Positions 41,866 to 49,667 are shown, numbered from the stretch's first letter. The stretch is 64,000 nucleotides of DNA from Yinghuangia seranimata (GCF_029953285.1 NZ_JASAOI010000014.1:62001-126000); one strand, 5' to 3'. Program-made: numbers and translations. Notes: generated by a model from the letters alone, not told the origin.

Positions 41866-42627
41866 CTACCGCACGGCGAGGTGCTCGCTGTGGCGGCGGA
41901 GGCGGCGGGCGGCCAGGGTCGCCAGCGCCAGGGCGGCGGTGAGGAGGGCGGTGCAGGACGCGGCGACCGCGCCGGTGTCTCCGTCGAGCGCCGCGTGCAG
42001 CCCGTGGTTCGCCCAGAAGCCGGGGGAGACGGGTGCGATGACCGACACCCAGTGCGGCAGGACGCTGAGCGGGGCCATCGCGCCGCCGAGGCTGCTCAGG
42101 AGCATGGCGCCGACGTCGAAGGCGGCGGAGAGTTCGCTGCTGCTGCGGGCCAGGACGCCCAGCAGTGTGCCGAGGCCGAGCAGGGTGCACGTCCAGCACA
42201 GCAACACGCCGAGCAGCAGCGCCGGGTGCGCGATCCGCAGGCCGAACGCGGCGACGCCGAGGCCGAGGACGAGCGCCTGCTGGGCGAGCAGGGCGGCGAT
42301 CACCGGGACCGCTTTGCCGACCAGGATCTCGGCGGGGTGCAGGGTGGTCGCGCGCAGCCGGTCCCAGGTGTGGGCGAGGCGTTCGCTCAGGATCGCGCCG
42401 CCGGAGATGCTGAGGGCGAGCAGCGAGAACGTCACGAGCGTTCCGATGACAGCCTGTTCGGTGCCCTTCGTCGTGCCGAAGGCCGCGGTGTGCAGCGGGC
42501 GCAGCAGCGTCAGGAACGCGAGCGGCAGCACCATCCGGCTGATGAGCGGGCCGGGTTCGCGCAGCATCAGCCGCAGGTTGTGGTGGACGAGGACGCCCGT
42601 GCGGGCGGCGGCGTCACGCGGCGGCAT
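41866..42627 (-). CDS. ABC-2 type transporter permease
   Basis: A 253-residue permease with six helices. It has the ABC-2 features of an amphipathic N-terminus (VLVHHNLRLMLREPG), a helix 2 loop GAILSERLAHTWDRLRATTLHPAEILVGK, and FWANHGLHAALDGD late in the chain. It pairs with the overlapping ATPase gene to form a DrrAB/Ybh-type exporter at the cytoplasmic membrane. The start overlaps the ATPase gene by 14 bases. Control by the divergent TetR is likely. Confidence 0.92.
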   Translation of the reverse strand: MPPRDAAARTGVLVHHNLRLMLREPGPLISRMVLPLAFLTLLRPLHTAAFGTTKGTEQAVIGTLVTFSLLALSISGGAILSERLAHTWDRLRATTLHPAEILVGKAVPVIAALLAQQALVLGLGVAAFGLRIAHPALLLGVLLCWTCTLLGLGTLLGVLARSSSELSAAFDVGAMLLSSLGGAMAPLSVLPHWVSVIAPVSPGFWANHGLHAALDGDTGAVAASCTALLTAALALATLAARRLRRHSEHLAVR

Positions 42628-43498
42628 GGTCGTGAATCTCCTGGGTCGGGTGGTCGCCGAGGGACCGGTACAGGTCGTCGAGGCTGGGACGCCGGACGTC
42701 GACGGAGGCGGGTGTCCGGCCCGCCGCGAGCAGCGCGGCGAGGTCGGCGCCCGGATCGGTGGTCGCCAGGCGCAGTTCGGGTTCGGCGGCGTCGGTGAAG
42801 GTGACGCGCAGTTCGCCGGGCAGGTCGCGGGTGAGGTCGTGCCGGGTGCCGCGGGCGATCACGCGGCCGGCCCGGGCGAGCGCCAACGTGGCATCCAGGT
42901 CGACGAGTTCGGGGAGGTAGTGGGTGGTGTAAAGGACGGCCGCCCCCGCCTCGGCGCGCGCCTTGACGGCGGCGAGGAGGGCGGACCGGGTGGCGGGGTC
43001 GGCGCCCGCGGTCGGTTCGTCGAGGAGCAGCAGGGGCGGTGACGCGACCATGGCGGTCGCGGCCTGCACCCGTCGGCGCTGGCCGCCGGACAGGACGGCG
43101 ACGGGACGGTCCGCCAGCTCGGTCAGGCGCAGTTCGTCGAGGACGCGGTCGATCTCGGCCTGCCGGCGGGGACCGCGCAGTCCGGCCAGCCCGGCGAACA
43201 GCCGCAGGTTCTCGTGCACGGTGGCCGCGCCGTAGAGCGCCGACTCCTGGGGCGCGACGCCGAGTCGGCGCCGCGCCTCGCGCCCGGAGCGCGCCGAGCG
43301 CAGCGCGTCGAGGCCGCCGATGCGCAGCCGGCCCGCGTCGGGGCGCACGAGGCCGGTGACGATTTCGACGAAGGTGGTCTTGCCGGCGCCGTTGTGGCCG
43401 ATGAGCCCGACGATCTCCCCGGACCCGACGGTGAGGTCGAAGCCGTCGAGCACACGTCGGCCCCCGTAGCGCTTGACGAGCCCCTCGCTGATGAGCAT
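42614..43498 (-). CDS. ABC transporter ATP-binding protein
   Basis: A 294-residue ATPase of the drug-export class. Walker A GHNGAGKTTF (about residues 34-43), Q-loop VAPQESALYG, signature VLSGGQRRRV, Walker B LLLLDEPTAG and H-loop YTTHYLPE are all intact. A C-terminal extension (210-294) ends with the SLDDLYRSLG motif common in DrrA-type ATPases. ATG 43498 begins directly before the Walker fold. It is divergent from the TetR gene; two palindromes lie in the 53-bp gap. Confidence 0.95.
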   Translation of the reverse strand: MLISEGLVKRYGGRRVLDGFDLTVGSGEIVGLIGHNGAGKTTFVEIVTGLVRPDAGRLRIGGLDALRSARSGREARRRLGVAPQESALYGAATVHENLRLFAGLAGLRGPRRQAEIDRVLDELRLTELADRPVAVLSGGQRRRVQAATAMVASPPLLLLDEPTAGADPATRSALLAAVKARAEAGAAVLYTTHYLPELVDLDATLALARAGRVIARGTRHDLTRDLPGELRVTFTDAAEPELRLATTDPGADLAALLAAGRTPASVDVRRPSLDDLYRSLGDHPTQEIHDHAAA

Positions 43499-43519
43499 CG
43501 GCCCTCCTCGATCCCGCAT

Positions 43520-43549
43520 GTATACGCTGTATACGTCTACACTGTAGAC
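43520..43549. promoter_or_regulatory. two abutting 15-bp palindromic TetR operators
   Basis: GTATAC-GCT-GTATAC (43520-43534) and GTCTAC-ACT-GTAGAC (43535-43549) are perfect palindromes placed end to end. They occupy the gap between the ABC-exporter and TetR starts. TACACT (43538-43543) within the second could be the TetR -10 box, putting the RNA start at about the ATG (43552). Confidence 0.82.
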
Positions 43550-43551
43550 CC

Positions 43552-44178
43552 ATGGGAGGCAGGCGGGAAGAGGTTCTGGACGCGGCACTGGCGATCGCCG
43601 ACGAGGCGGGGCTGGACGCGGTGTCGATGCGTGCGGTCGCCGACCGGCTCGGCGTCACGCCGATGGCGCTGTACCGGCACGTAGACGGCAAGGACGCGCT
43701 GCTGGACGGCCTCGTCGGCCGGGTGCTGGCCGGGCTCCTGCCCGCCGACGGCGGCAAGGAACTGCCGTGGGGCGAACGCCTTCGCGCGCTCGCGTACGCC
43801 TGCCGCGAGGCGACACTGCGTCACCCCTGGTCGGCACAGCTGCTGTTCTCCCGCCCGGCCGTGACCCTCGACGCGGTGCGCGTCGTCGAACTGGTCTTCA
43901 CCGCCCTGCTGGACGCGGGCGTCCCCGAGCACGAAGTCCCGCGCCTGGAACGGCTGGTCAGTACCTTCGTCATCGGCTTCGCCGTCTCCGAGGCGGCCGG
44001 CCGCTTCGGCCCCGGCCGCATCGACACCCGCAGCCGCCGCGCGGGGTTCGGTGAGGGCGAACTGCCCGCCCACCAAAGGCTCGCGCCCTGGCTGGACCTC
44101 CCGCTCGACGTGGCCGCCGAGTTCGACGCCGACCTGGCCGACCTCGAACGCCTCATCGAGGCGGCCGCCCGCCGCTGA
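43552..44178 (+). CDS. TetR-family repressor of ABC exporter
   Basis: A 208-residue repressor. The helix-turn-helix is VLDAALAIADEAGLDAVSMRAVADRLGVTPMALYRHVDGKD (8-48). The ligand domain has CREATLRHPWSAQLLF and the TetR_C pattern. It is divergent from the ABC exporter and almost certainly represses it and itself through the twin palindromes. The ATG lies only 2 bases after the second palindrome and has no Shine-Dalgarno, so translation is probably leaderless. Confidence 0.92.
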   Translation: MGGRREEVLDAALAIADEAGLDAVSMRAVADRLGVTPMALYRHVDGKDALLDGLVGRVLAGLLPADGGKELPWGERLRALAYACREATLRHPWSAQLLFSRPAVTLDAVRVVELVFTALLDAGVPEHEVPRLERLVSTFVIGFAVSEAAGRFGPGRIDTRSRRAGFGEGELPAHQRLAPWLDLPLDVAAEFDADLADLERLIEAAARR

Positions 44179-44199
44179 CGTCCGGCCCCGGGCAGAGCC

Positions 44200-44595
44200 C
44201 TATGCGGTGTCCGCCGCCTCGCTGCGCCCCGTCGCGCCGGCCAGCCGGGCGCGCAGGCGGGTCAGCCGGTCGATCTCGGCGTCGAGCGCCGCGAGCCGAC
44301 GGGTGACCGCGGCCGACGCGGGTGACGGCGGGTCGGACGGCGACGGAGACGCGCAGCGCGGCGTCGCGCCGTCCGTGAACATGTCCAGCCGCGCCGCGAA
44401 GCCGCGCACGTCCTCCACCGTGAGCCCGAGGTGCAGCAGTTCGCGGACGACGCGGATCCGCGCGACGTCGTCGGGCCCGTACTCGCGCTGGCCGGACGCA
44501 CTGCGCGGGGGCGGGGGGAGGAGCCCGCGCTCCTCGTAGAAGCGCAGCGCCCGCGGCGTCGTGCCGGCCGCCGCGGCCGCGTCCCCGATCCTCAT
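44200..44595 (-). CDS. MerR-family regulator
   Basis: A 131-residue regulator starting MRIGDAAAAAGTTPRALRFYEERGLLPP, the MerR helix-turn-helix with its YEERGL core. REYGPDDVARIRVVRELLHLGLTVEDVRGF forms the wing. A Ser/Pro-rich insert with one Cys lies near 80-95, and the dimer helix LAALDAEIDRLTRLRARLAG closes it. The multi-cysteine metal site of MerR/CueR is missing, so an organic or redox ligand is likely. It follows the MDR gene by 20 bases in the same direction, implying co-transcription and autoregulation. Confidence 0.92.
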   Translation of the reverse strand: MRIGDAAAAAGTTPRALRFYEERGLLPPPPRSASGQREYGPDDVARIRVVRELLHLGLTVEDVRGFAARLDMFTDGATPRCASPSPSDPPSPASAAVTRRLAALDAEIDRLTRLRARLAGATGRSEAADTA

Positions 44596-44615
44596 GCCCG
44601 CCCCCGTCCGGCCAC

Positions 44616-45641
44616 TTACAGCTTCACCACGACCGAGCCGAAGTGGCGTCCCTCGATCAGTTCCTGCAACGCCGCCGGGGCGCGGTCGATGCCCGGGAGC
44701 GCCACGTACGGGAAGCGGATCCGCCCCTCCCGCAGCCAGCCGCCGAAGCGCTCCGTCCACTCGGCCGGCACGTCGGGGTGGTCGGTGCCGCGGTAGCCGC
44801 GCATCGAGACGCCCTGGACGATGAGCCGGTAGCTGTCGACCTCGACCGGCGCGCTGCCGCCCGCGCGGTCGCCGGACAACTGGCCGGCCAACGCGCCGAC
44901 CAGCGCGATGCGCGCGCCCGGCCGCGCGGTGGCCACAGCGGCGGTCAACTGCTCGCCGCCGACGGTGTCCACGACGACGTCGACACCCTCGGGCGCGGCC
45001 TTCGCGAGGAGGTCCCCGAACGGCTCGGTTCCGCGGACGGCGACGGCGTCGAACCCGAACTCCGCCCGCAGCCGCTCGGCCTTCGCGGCCGATCCGGTGC
45101 TCCCGACCACCCGCCCCGCCCCCAACAGCCGTGCGATCTGCCCCGCGAGCACCCCGGTCGCGCCGGCCGCGCCGCTGACGAACACGGTGTCGCCGTCCCG
45201 GACGGGAGCGAGCCGGGTGAGCGCGCCGTACGCCGCCGAGCCGCTGGACAGGTGCGCCACCGGGTCCGGGAGGGCCTCGCCCACAGGGCTGCACCGCGTG
45301 GCGGGGAGCAGGGCGAACTCCCGCCAGCCGTCGAGGTGGACCACCGTCTCACCGGGCCGCAGCCCGGCCCCGTCGCCCGCCGCGACCACCTCGCCCACCG
45401 CCGGACCGAACAGCGTGTCACCCGCGCGCAGCGGCGGCAGCGGCAGCCCGCCGGTCTCGTCGCCCATCAGCGTGCGTAGCCCCGGAAACACCAGGAAGTG
45501 CCCGTTCCTGACCAGGACTTCGCCGGGTCCGGGGGCGGCGACCGGGACCTCGGCGATCCGCAGGTCGGCGGCCGTCGGCAGGCCTTGCGGCTGTACGGTC
45601 AGCCGGACTTCGCGCGAAGTGCGGGGCAGGGACGGGGTCAT
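44616..45641 (-). CDS. NADP-dependent MDR oxidoreductase (quinone/alkenal reductase-like)
   Basis: A 341-residue medium-chain dehydrogenase without zinc ligands. The GroES-like part runs to about 125. The Rossmann loop VFVSGAAGATGVLAGQIARLLGAGRVVGSTGS lies near 150-180, followed by GVDVVVDTVGGEQL and FGGWLREGRIRFP. This is the leukotriene-B4-dehydrogenase-like group, which reduces alkenals, alkenones and quinones with NADPH. Linked to a MerR regulator, as is usual for these detoxifying reductases. ATG 45641 has GAGGAG at 7 bases. Confidence 0.92.
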   Translation of the reverse strand: MTPSLPRTSREVRLTVQPQGLPTAADLRIAEVPVAAPGPGEVLVRNGHFLVFPGLRTLMGDETGGLPLPPLRAGDTLFGPAVGEVVAAGDGAGLRPGETVVHLDGWREFALLPATRCSPVGEALPDPVAHLSSGSAAYGALTRLAPVRDGDTVFVSGAAGATGVLAGQIARLLGAGRVVGSTGSAAKAERLRAEFGFDAVAVRGTEPFGDLLAKAAPEGVDVVVDTVGGEQLTAAVATARPGARIALVGALAGQLSGDRAGGSAPVEVDSYRLIVQGVSMRGYRGTDHPDVPAEWTERFGGWLREGRIRFPYVALPGIDRAPAALQELIEGRHFGSVVVKL

Positions 45642-45710
45642 GAGCGGACTCCTCGGGACGCGGGTGCCGCGCCACGCCGGCCTCGGCCGTGGCGCCGCGG
45701 CGACGCTAAA

Positions 45711-45731
45711 CCCTGACGCGCGCGTCAAGGG
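45711..45731 (-). promoter_or_regulatory. probable MerR operator before MDR-MerR operon
   Basis: CCCTGACGCG and CGCGTCAAGGG, meeting at 45711-45731, form an inverted repeat with one extra base. On the minus strand it contains a TTGACG -35-like box, with TAGCGT beyond it. It lies 70-90 bases before the MDR start. Confidence 0.55.
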
Positions 45732-45785
45732 CAAGCCGACGCCCGTCGCACGGACGGACGTGCCGCAGGCCGGGACGCCGCCCTC

Positions 45786-47375
45786 TCAGCGACCGCCCTC
45801 CGGCGCGGTGCCCGGTGGCACGACGGCCGTGCCCTGGCCCCACCCCGTGTAGTTGACGCTGAACGGGTCGTCCGACGGGTCCGGCCAGCCGGTGGCAGCC
45901 CGCTCCGGGGTGACCGTCACTCCGACGTGGAACTCCAGCCTGGACGGCAGGTGTTGGGCGTCGGTGACCAGCACGAAGCCGACGACGCCGTCGGTCGGCC
46001 CGCGGCCCAGGTAGGGGCCGTACAGGAACGCGCCGCCCGGATCGGCGGCCAGCGCCGCGAGCGGGGCGTGTCCGATCAGGGTGCGGGTGCCGTCGGCGTT
46101 GGACACATCGGTGGTCAGCGCGGCGTTGTCCAGCAGCAGGACGAGGTTCGCGGGCGACACCATCCAGCGGGCCAGACGGGCGTCGTCGATCCGCGGATCC
46201 GCCGCGCGCGCGAGACCGTCCACCGCCGAGGGGGTGCCCACAGGCGACGGGAACGCCTTGATGTCGGTCGCCGTCACCCACCCTCGGTCGCCGACCAGGA
46301 CCACCTCGGGCGGGTTCCACGGGTGCCCCTCGCCCATGTCGTAGCCCACCAGGGTCCGGACGTTCGCCGAGCCGTCGGTTTGGACGTCCAGCCTGGTCTC
46401 GCCCTTGATCCAGTCCCGCGCGCCGAAATTGCGGGCGCTGACCGACGCGGTCGCCAGCTGTGCCCGAATCATCGCCGCCCGAACGGCGGCCGCCTGCACG
46501 GTCTTCGGCCCGACCGAAGCCTGCTCGGTCGCCGCCGCGGCTGCAACCGCATGCGTCCGATGCGGCGGCGGCGTCACCACGCCGACCACGACCGCGAGAA
46601 CCACGAACAGCACCGTGGCGATCCCCGCCACGCCACCGAGCGGTGCCGAGGACGCGGGCACGTCGGGAGCCGGAGCCGTCGCGTCGAACACCTCCTCGAC
46701 GCGCGCCCGCAGGGGAGCCGCGCACAGCACCGGCACCAGCACCGGCCGCCAAGGATCGAGCAACCGCGGGTCATGATCCCGCCCCGGAAGGGCGAACGAC
46801 ACGAAGCCCCGCCAGGCCGCATCCAGCACCTCGCGCGCGTCGTCGTCGGCCCGCTCGGGGGAGACCCGCAGCACGGCGGCGAGCGCCGTACCGTACAGCC
46901 CGCGGCGCAGCGCGTACTCGAAGACGTGCTGCCGGTACGGGTCGAACGTCGGGACGATGTGGTTGTCGAGCGCCGCCCTCACCTGGTTCAGCCCGGCCTC
47001 GTCCTCGGTCTCGAGCAATCCGTGGCCGGGCGCGGCGTGTTCGCCGTTCTCGCCGAACATGAGGGCGTCCAGGCCCGGCCGTTGCCCGTCCTGCGCCGCG
47101 GCGACCCGGTGCCGCGCGACGACGTGCAGGAACCCGCTCAGCGGCTGCCTGACGGTGTGCCCCGCCGCGAAGTGCCCCGCGAGCTCCGCGAACACGTCCG
47201 CCGCGGCGTCGACCGCGCGGTCCCGGTCGTCGATCCGGACGGCGCAGAAGGCCAGCACCTGCCGGTGGTACCGCTCGAACACCATGCCCAACGCGTCACG
47301 CCGCGTCGCCGGATGCTCCAGGAAGCGGACCAGGTCCGCGTCCGTCCACCCGGTGCCAGGCCCCTCCACGCTCAT
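45786..47375 (-). CDS. sigma-factor-like protein fused to membrane anchor and exported domain
   Basis: A 529-residue protein with three parts. Residues 10-95 resemble ECF sigma region 2 (LGMVFERYHRQVLAFCAVRI, then AVDAAADVFAELAGHF and GFLHVVARHRVAA). Residues 130-195 are helical and could be a degenerate region 4 (YGTALAAVLRVSPERADDDAREVL). A single transmembrane helix lies at about 247-268 (IATVLFVVLAVVVGVV). The exported part (about 290-529) is beta-rich and ends FSVNYTGWGQGTAVVPP, reminiscent of LppX/LprG-type lipoproteins. This would tether a sigma-like domain to the membrane with an outside sensor. No separate anti-sigma gene adjoins it. ATG 47375 is preferred; 47417 is an alternative. 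Confidence 0.7.
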   Translation of the reverse strand: MSVEGPGTGWTDADLVRFLEHPATRRDALGMVFERYHRQVLAFCAVRIDDRDRAVDAAADVFAELAGHFAAGHTVRQPLSGFLHVVARHRVAAAQDGQRPGLDALMFGENGEHAAPGHGLLETEDEAGLNQVRAALDNHIVPTFDPYRQHVFEYALRRGLYGTALAAVLRVSPERADDDAREVLDAAWRGFVSFALPGRDHDPRLLDPWRPVLVPVLCAAPLRARVEEVFDATAPAPDVPASSAPLGGVAGIATVLFVVLAVVVGVVTPPPHRTHAVAAAAATEQASVGPKTVQAAAVRAAMIRAQLATASVSARNFGARDWIKGETRLDVQTDGSANVRTLVGYDMGEGHPWNPPEVVLVGDRGWVTATDIKAFPSPVGTPSAVDGLARAADPRIDDARLARWMVSPANLVLLLDNAALTTDVSNADGTRTLIGHAPLAALAADPGGAFLYGPYLGRGPTDGVVGFVLVTDAQHLPSRLEFHVGVTVTPERAATGWPDPSDDPFSVNYTGWGQGTAVVPPGTAPEGGR

Positions 47376-47614
47376 ACGCCGACCCCCCGGCCCTGAACTC
47401 CCCGGCGCCGCCGACAACTCCGACGCCCCTCACCGTCCCCGGGAATCGGCCCCCACCGGCACCCGACTCCATGCTCCCGCGCGGTCACAGAGCGTGTCCC
47501 GAAATCGCGGAACCTGCCCGTCGCGCACGCCGGATCCTGTCCACGGCGGCGCGTTCGGCCGCAGCCCTGCCGGCGACGCGCGTGCCCGCGGTTCGCGGCG
47601 TGTGTGGCGTATGA

Positions 47615-47633
47615 CACATATGTTGGTTATGTG
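47615..47633. promoter_or_regulatory. inverted repeat overlapping the start of a membrane-protein gene
   Basis: CACATA (47615-47620) and TATGTG (47628-47633) are perfect arms with a 7-base spacer; TATG-ACA-CATA (47610-47620) overlaps it. The dyad covers the GTG at 47631. The patch is AT-rich against its surroundings. Confidence 0.5.
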
Positions 47634-48158
47634 AGTGAATTGTCGGAAATGCCAGATGGGGCGGCGGACGACGACCGTCCCGGCGGGCGGGCGCACACGG
47701 ACTACACCGGCGCGGTCTACGGCTCGCTGTTGGCGGCGTCGGTGGTCGCGGCGGTCGGGGCGTCGGGCTACAACCGGCGGTCGGAGCTGATCGTGCTCCT
47801 GCTGGTCTCGGGGCTCGTGTTCTGGGCCGCGCACGTGTACTCGCGGCTGGCCGGCGAGCGGGCCGCGCACAAGCAGGTGACCCGGCGCGAAGTCCGACGG
47901 GTCGCGGGGAGCGAGTGGTCGATCGTGGAGGCCGCGCTGCTGCCGGCCGCCGCGGTCGCGGTCAGCCCGCTGTTCGGCCTCGGGCTGAGCGGGACGGCGT
48001 GGCTGGCGATCTCCGTGGCGGTCGGCCAGCAGGTGGCGTGGGCGGTGTTGGGGGCGCTCCGGGCCGGCGCGTCGCGCGGACTGGCCGTGGTGGAGGGCGC
48101 GGTCAACCTGGTGCTCGGGCTCATCCTCGTGGCCGCCAAGGCGGCCCTCGGGCACTGA
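47631..48158 (+). CDS. membrane protein of unknown function (about five helices)
   Basis: A 175-residue integral membrane protein. A polar, acidic 25-residue head is followed by helix pairs (YGSLLAASVVAAVGASGYNRR, ELIVLLLVSGLVFWAAHVYSRLAG) and, after a basic loop KQVTRREVRRVAG, three more (AALLPAAAVAVSPLF, WLAISVAVGQQVAWAVLGAL, GAVNLVLGLILVAAKAAL). No family is recognised with certainty. The start is uncertain: GTG 47604, GTG 47631 and ATG 47649 are all in frame and none has a good ribosome site, so leaderless translation is possible. Confidence 0.72.
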   Translation: MSELSEMPDGAADDDRPGGRAHTDYTGAVYGSLLAASVVAAVGASGYNRRSELIVLLLVSGLVFWAAHVYSRLAGERAAHKQVTRREVRRVAGSEWSIVEAALLPAAAVAVSPLFGLGLSGTAWLAISVAVGQQVAWAVLGALRAGASRGLAVVEGAVNLVLGLILVAAKAALGH

Positions 48159-48165
48159 ACACGCC

Positions 48166-48200
48166 GCGGGCCCGTCCGCGCACCGCACGGACGGGCCCGC
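48166..48200. terminator. bidirectional terminator hairpin
   Basis: GCGGGCCCGTCCG (48166-48178) pairs perfectly with CGGACGGGCCCGC (48188-48200) around 9 bases, between the convergent membrane-protein and SHOCT genes. Confidence 0.82.
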
Positions 48201-48217
48201 ACACCCGCGGGGCCGGG

Positions 48218-48514
48218 TCAGCCGGCCAGGATGCGTTCCTTCTGGACCTGGAACTCGGCGTCGGTGATGACCCCCTGGTCCTTGAGCTCGCCCAGCTGCT
48301 TCAGCTGGGCGAGCTTGTCGTCCATGCTGGGGCCGGCCGACGGGGCCGGGGGCGGGGGAGCCTCGTACTGCTGCTGCTGCTGCTGCTGGGCGGCGGCGTC
48401 GGCCTCCTGTTGGGACCAGCGGCCCGCCTGGCGGCGGGAGACACGGTTGGATACGGCGGTGGCGGTACCGGCGACGACGGCGGTACGCGCGACTCCGCGG
48501 AGAAGACCGGGCAT
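48218..48514 (-). CDS. SHOCT domain protein with poly-Gln linker
   Basis: A 98-residue protein. Residues 1-30 are moderately hydrophobic and basic (LLRGVARTAVVAGTATAVSNRVSRR). A run of seven Gln encoded by an uninterrupted CAG repeat (48368-48388) and a Pro-rich linker follow. The C-terminal SHOCT helix pair reads KLAQLKQLGELKDQGVITDAEFQVQKERIL. SHOCT domains are short oligomerisation or tail modules on membrane-linked proteins. A second SHOCT protein is encoded 0.7 kb away. The ATG follows GAGG. It is probably co-transcribed with the DUF6325 gene upstream. Confidence 0.88.
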   Translation of the reverse strand: MPGLLRGVARTAVVAGTATAVSNRVSRRQAGRWSQQEADAAAQQQQQQQYEAPPPPAPSAGPSMDDKLAQLKQLGELKDQGVITDAEFQVQKERILAG

Positions 48515-48606
48515 GGTGTCCGCCTCCTGAGGGCTCGGGCTTGCGCGGTGGGGGTGGGTTCGAAGCGTCGGATCGGCTTTTCGGCGTTGCGGTACGGAGG
48601 TGCGGC

Positions 48607-49062
48607 TCAGCCGCCCGCCTCCGCCGCCTCGATGGCGTCGAGGGCGCCGACCAGCTCGTCGTGCGGGATGCGGCCGCTCGCGACCAGCCGGGCGTCGGCG
48701 CGGCGCAGGGCCGCGACGAACGGCGCCGCCCAGGCGTTCTCGTACAGCAGGATGGCCGCCGAGCTGCCCGGCTCCAGGACCGCACCGGCCTCGTTGAGCT
48801 CGTCGTCGCCGATCAGCCCGGACGAGGCGCCTTCGAACACGGCCAGGTCCAGCTGCCCGTCGGCGTCGAGGTCGGCGATCTCGACCGCGGCGATCGAGCC
48901 GTCCGTGCCGCGCGCGACGAAGACCAGGTCGAGGATCCGGATGATCCCCGCGTCGACGAGGTCGAGCAGGATCGGCAGTCCTTCGCCCGTCAGCTTGCTG
49001 CCGGGGAACTCGACCACCAGGTAGTCGACGGGGCCCATCTCAGCCCCGGGGGTCTCGGTCAT
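48607..49062 (-). CDS. DUF6325 family protein
   Basis: A 151-residue soluble protein. MGPVDYLVVEFPGSKLTGEGLPILLDLVDAGIIRILDLVFVARG and the following acidic segment are characteristic of DUF6325 (formerly grouped with DUF1269). The pattern is a ferredoxin-like alpha/beta domain, then a helical region (AILLYENAWAAPFVAALRRADARLVASGRIP). No activity is established. The start is set by GAGGAGG. Genes of this family commonly sit with SHOCT and PLDN membrane proteins, as here. Confidence 0.88.
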   Translation of the reverse strand: MTETPGAEMGPVDYLVVEFPGSKLTGEGLPILLDLVDAGIIRILDLVFVARGTDGSIAAVEIADLDADGQLDLAVFEGASSGLIGDDELNEAGAVLEPGSSAAILLYENAWAAPFVAALRRADARLVASGRIPHDELVGALDAIEAAEAGG

Positions 49063-49196
49063 GTGTCCTCCTCGGGCGGTTGCGCGCGGCTGTCCGCCGC
49101 GCCCGCGTTCGGTGGCTTTCAGCCTCTCCCCGGCGGCCGGTCCGTGGATCACCCCTGGCGGGTGGTACGCGCACGCCGTCGGGCGGCGACGCTGAT

Positions 49197-49234
49197 CTCG
49201 GGGGATGCCCGAGGTCCTCGGGGGACGCCCGAGG
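49197..49234. repeat. tandem 20-bp repeat of a hairpin unit
   Basis: CTCGGGGGATGCCCGAGG (49197-49214) and CTCGGGGGACGCCCGAGG (49217-49234) differ at one base and are 20 bp apart. Each unit is itself an inverted repeat (CTCGGG...CCCGAG). They end 7 bases before the GAGGAGG of the PLDN-SHOCT gene. Confidence 0.75.
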
Positions 49235-49253
49235 CCGATCGAGGAGGCCCGCG

Positions 49254-49667
49254 ATGGACTACCCGCTGCTCAACGTGTTCTTCACGACGATGTGGATCTT
49301 CCTGTGGATCCTGTGGTTCTTCCTGCTCTTCCGCGTCCTGAGCGACCTGTTCCGGGACGACGAGGTCAGCGGTTGGGGCAAGGCCGGCTGGGCGGTCTTC
49401 CTGATCTGCCTGCCGTTCCTCGGCGTGCTGGTGTACCTGATCGCCCGCGGCAAGGGCATGGGCATGCGCGAGATGGCGCGCGCGCAGAAGAACGAGGAGG
49501 AGTTCCGCGCGTACGTGCGTGACGCGGCCGCCGAGGGGCAGGAGGGCCAGGCCACGACCTGGAAGGCCAGCCCGGTCGACGAGCTGTCGCGGCTGGCCGA
49601 GCTCAAGAGTCGCGGTGACATCAGCGAGGAGGAGTACCAGCGGATGAAGGCGAAGGTCATGGCCTGA
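49254..49667 (+). CDS. PLDc_N membrane protein with C-terminal SHOCT
   Basis: A 137-residue protein. Two membrane helices (VFFTTMWIFLWILWFFLLF, about 8-28, and WAVFLICLPFLGVLVYLIARG, about 46-66) form the PLD-nuclease N-terminal (PLDN) module. A charged linker and the SHOCT tail DELSRLAELKSRGDISEEEYQRMKAKVM follow. The PLDN segment occurs in cardiolipin synthases and in stand-alone stress-linked membrane proteins like this one. The SHOCT tail may pair with that of the protein encoded at 48218. GAGGAGG precedes the ATG. Confidence 0.9.
   Translation: MDYPLLNVFFTTMWIFLWILWFFLLFRVLSDLFRDDEVSGWGKAGWAVFLICLPFLGVLVYLIARGKGMGMREMARAQKNEEEFRAYVRDAAAEGQEGQATTWKASPVDELSRLAELKSRGDISEEEYQRMKAKVMA

Noticed and set aside
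48368-48388. CTG/CAG trinucleotide run as a possible phase-variation microsatellite
   Set aside because: Length changes by whole triplets would keep the SHOCT frame, so it encodes a Gln linker and not a switch.
49197-49234. Tandem repeat considered as a CRISPR fragment
   Set aside because: Only two units with a 2-base gap, no spacers and no cas genes.
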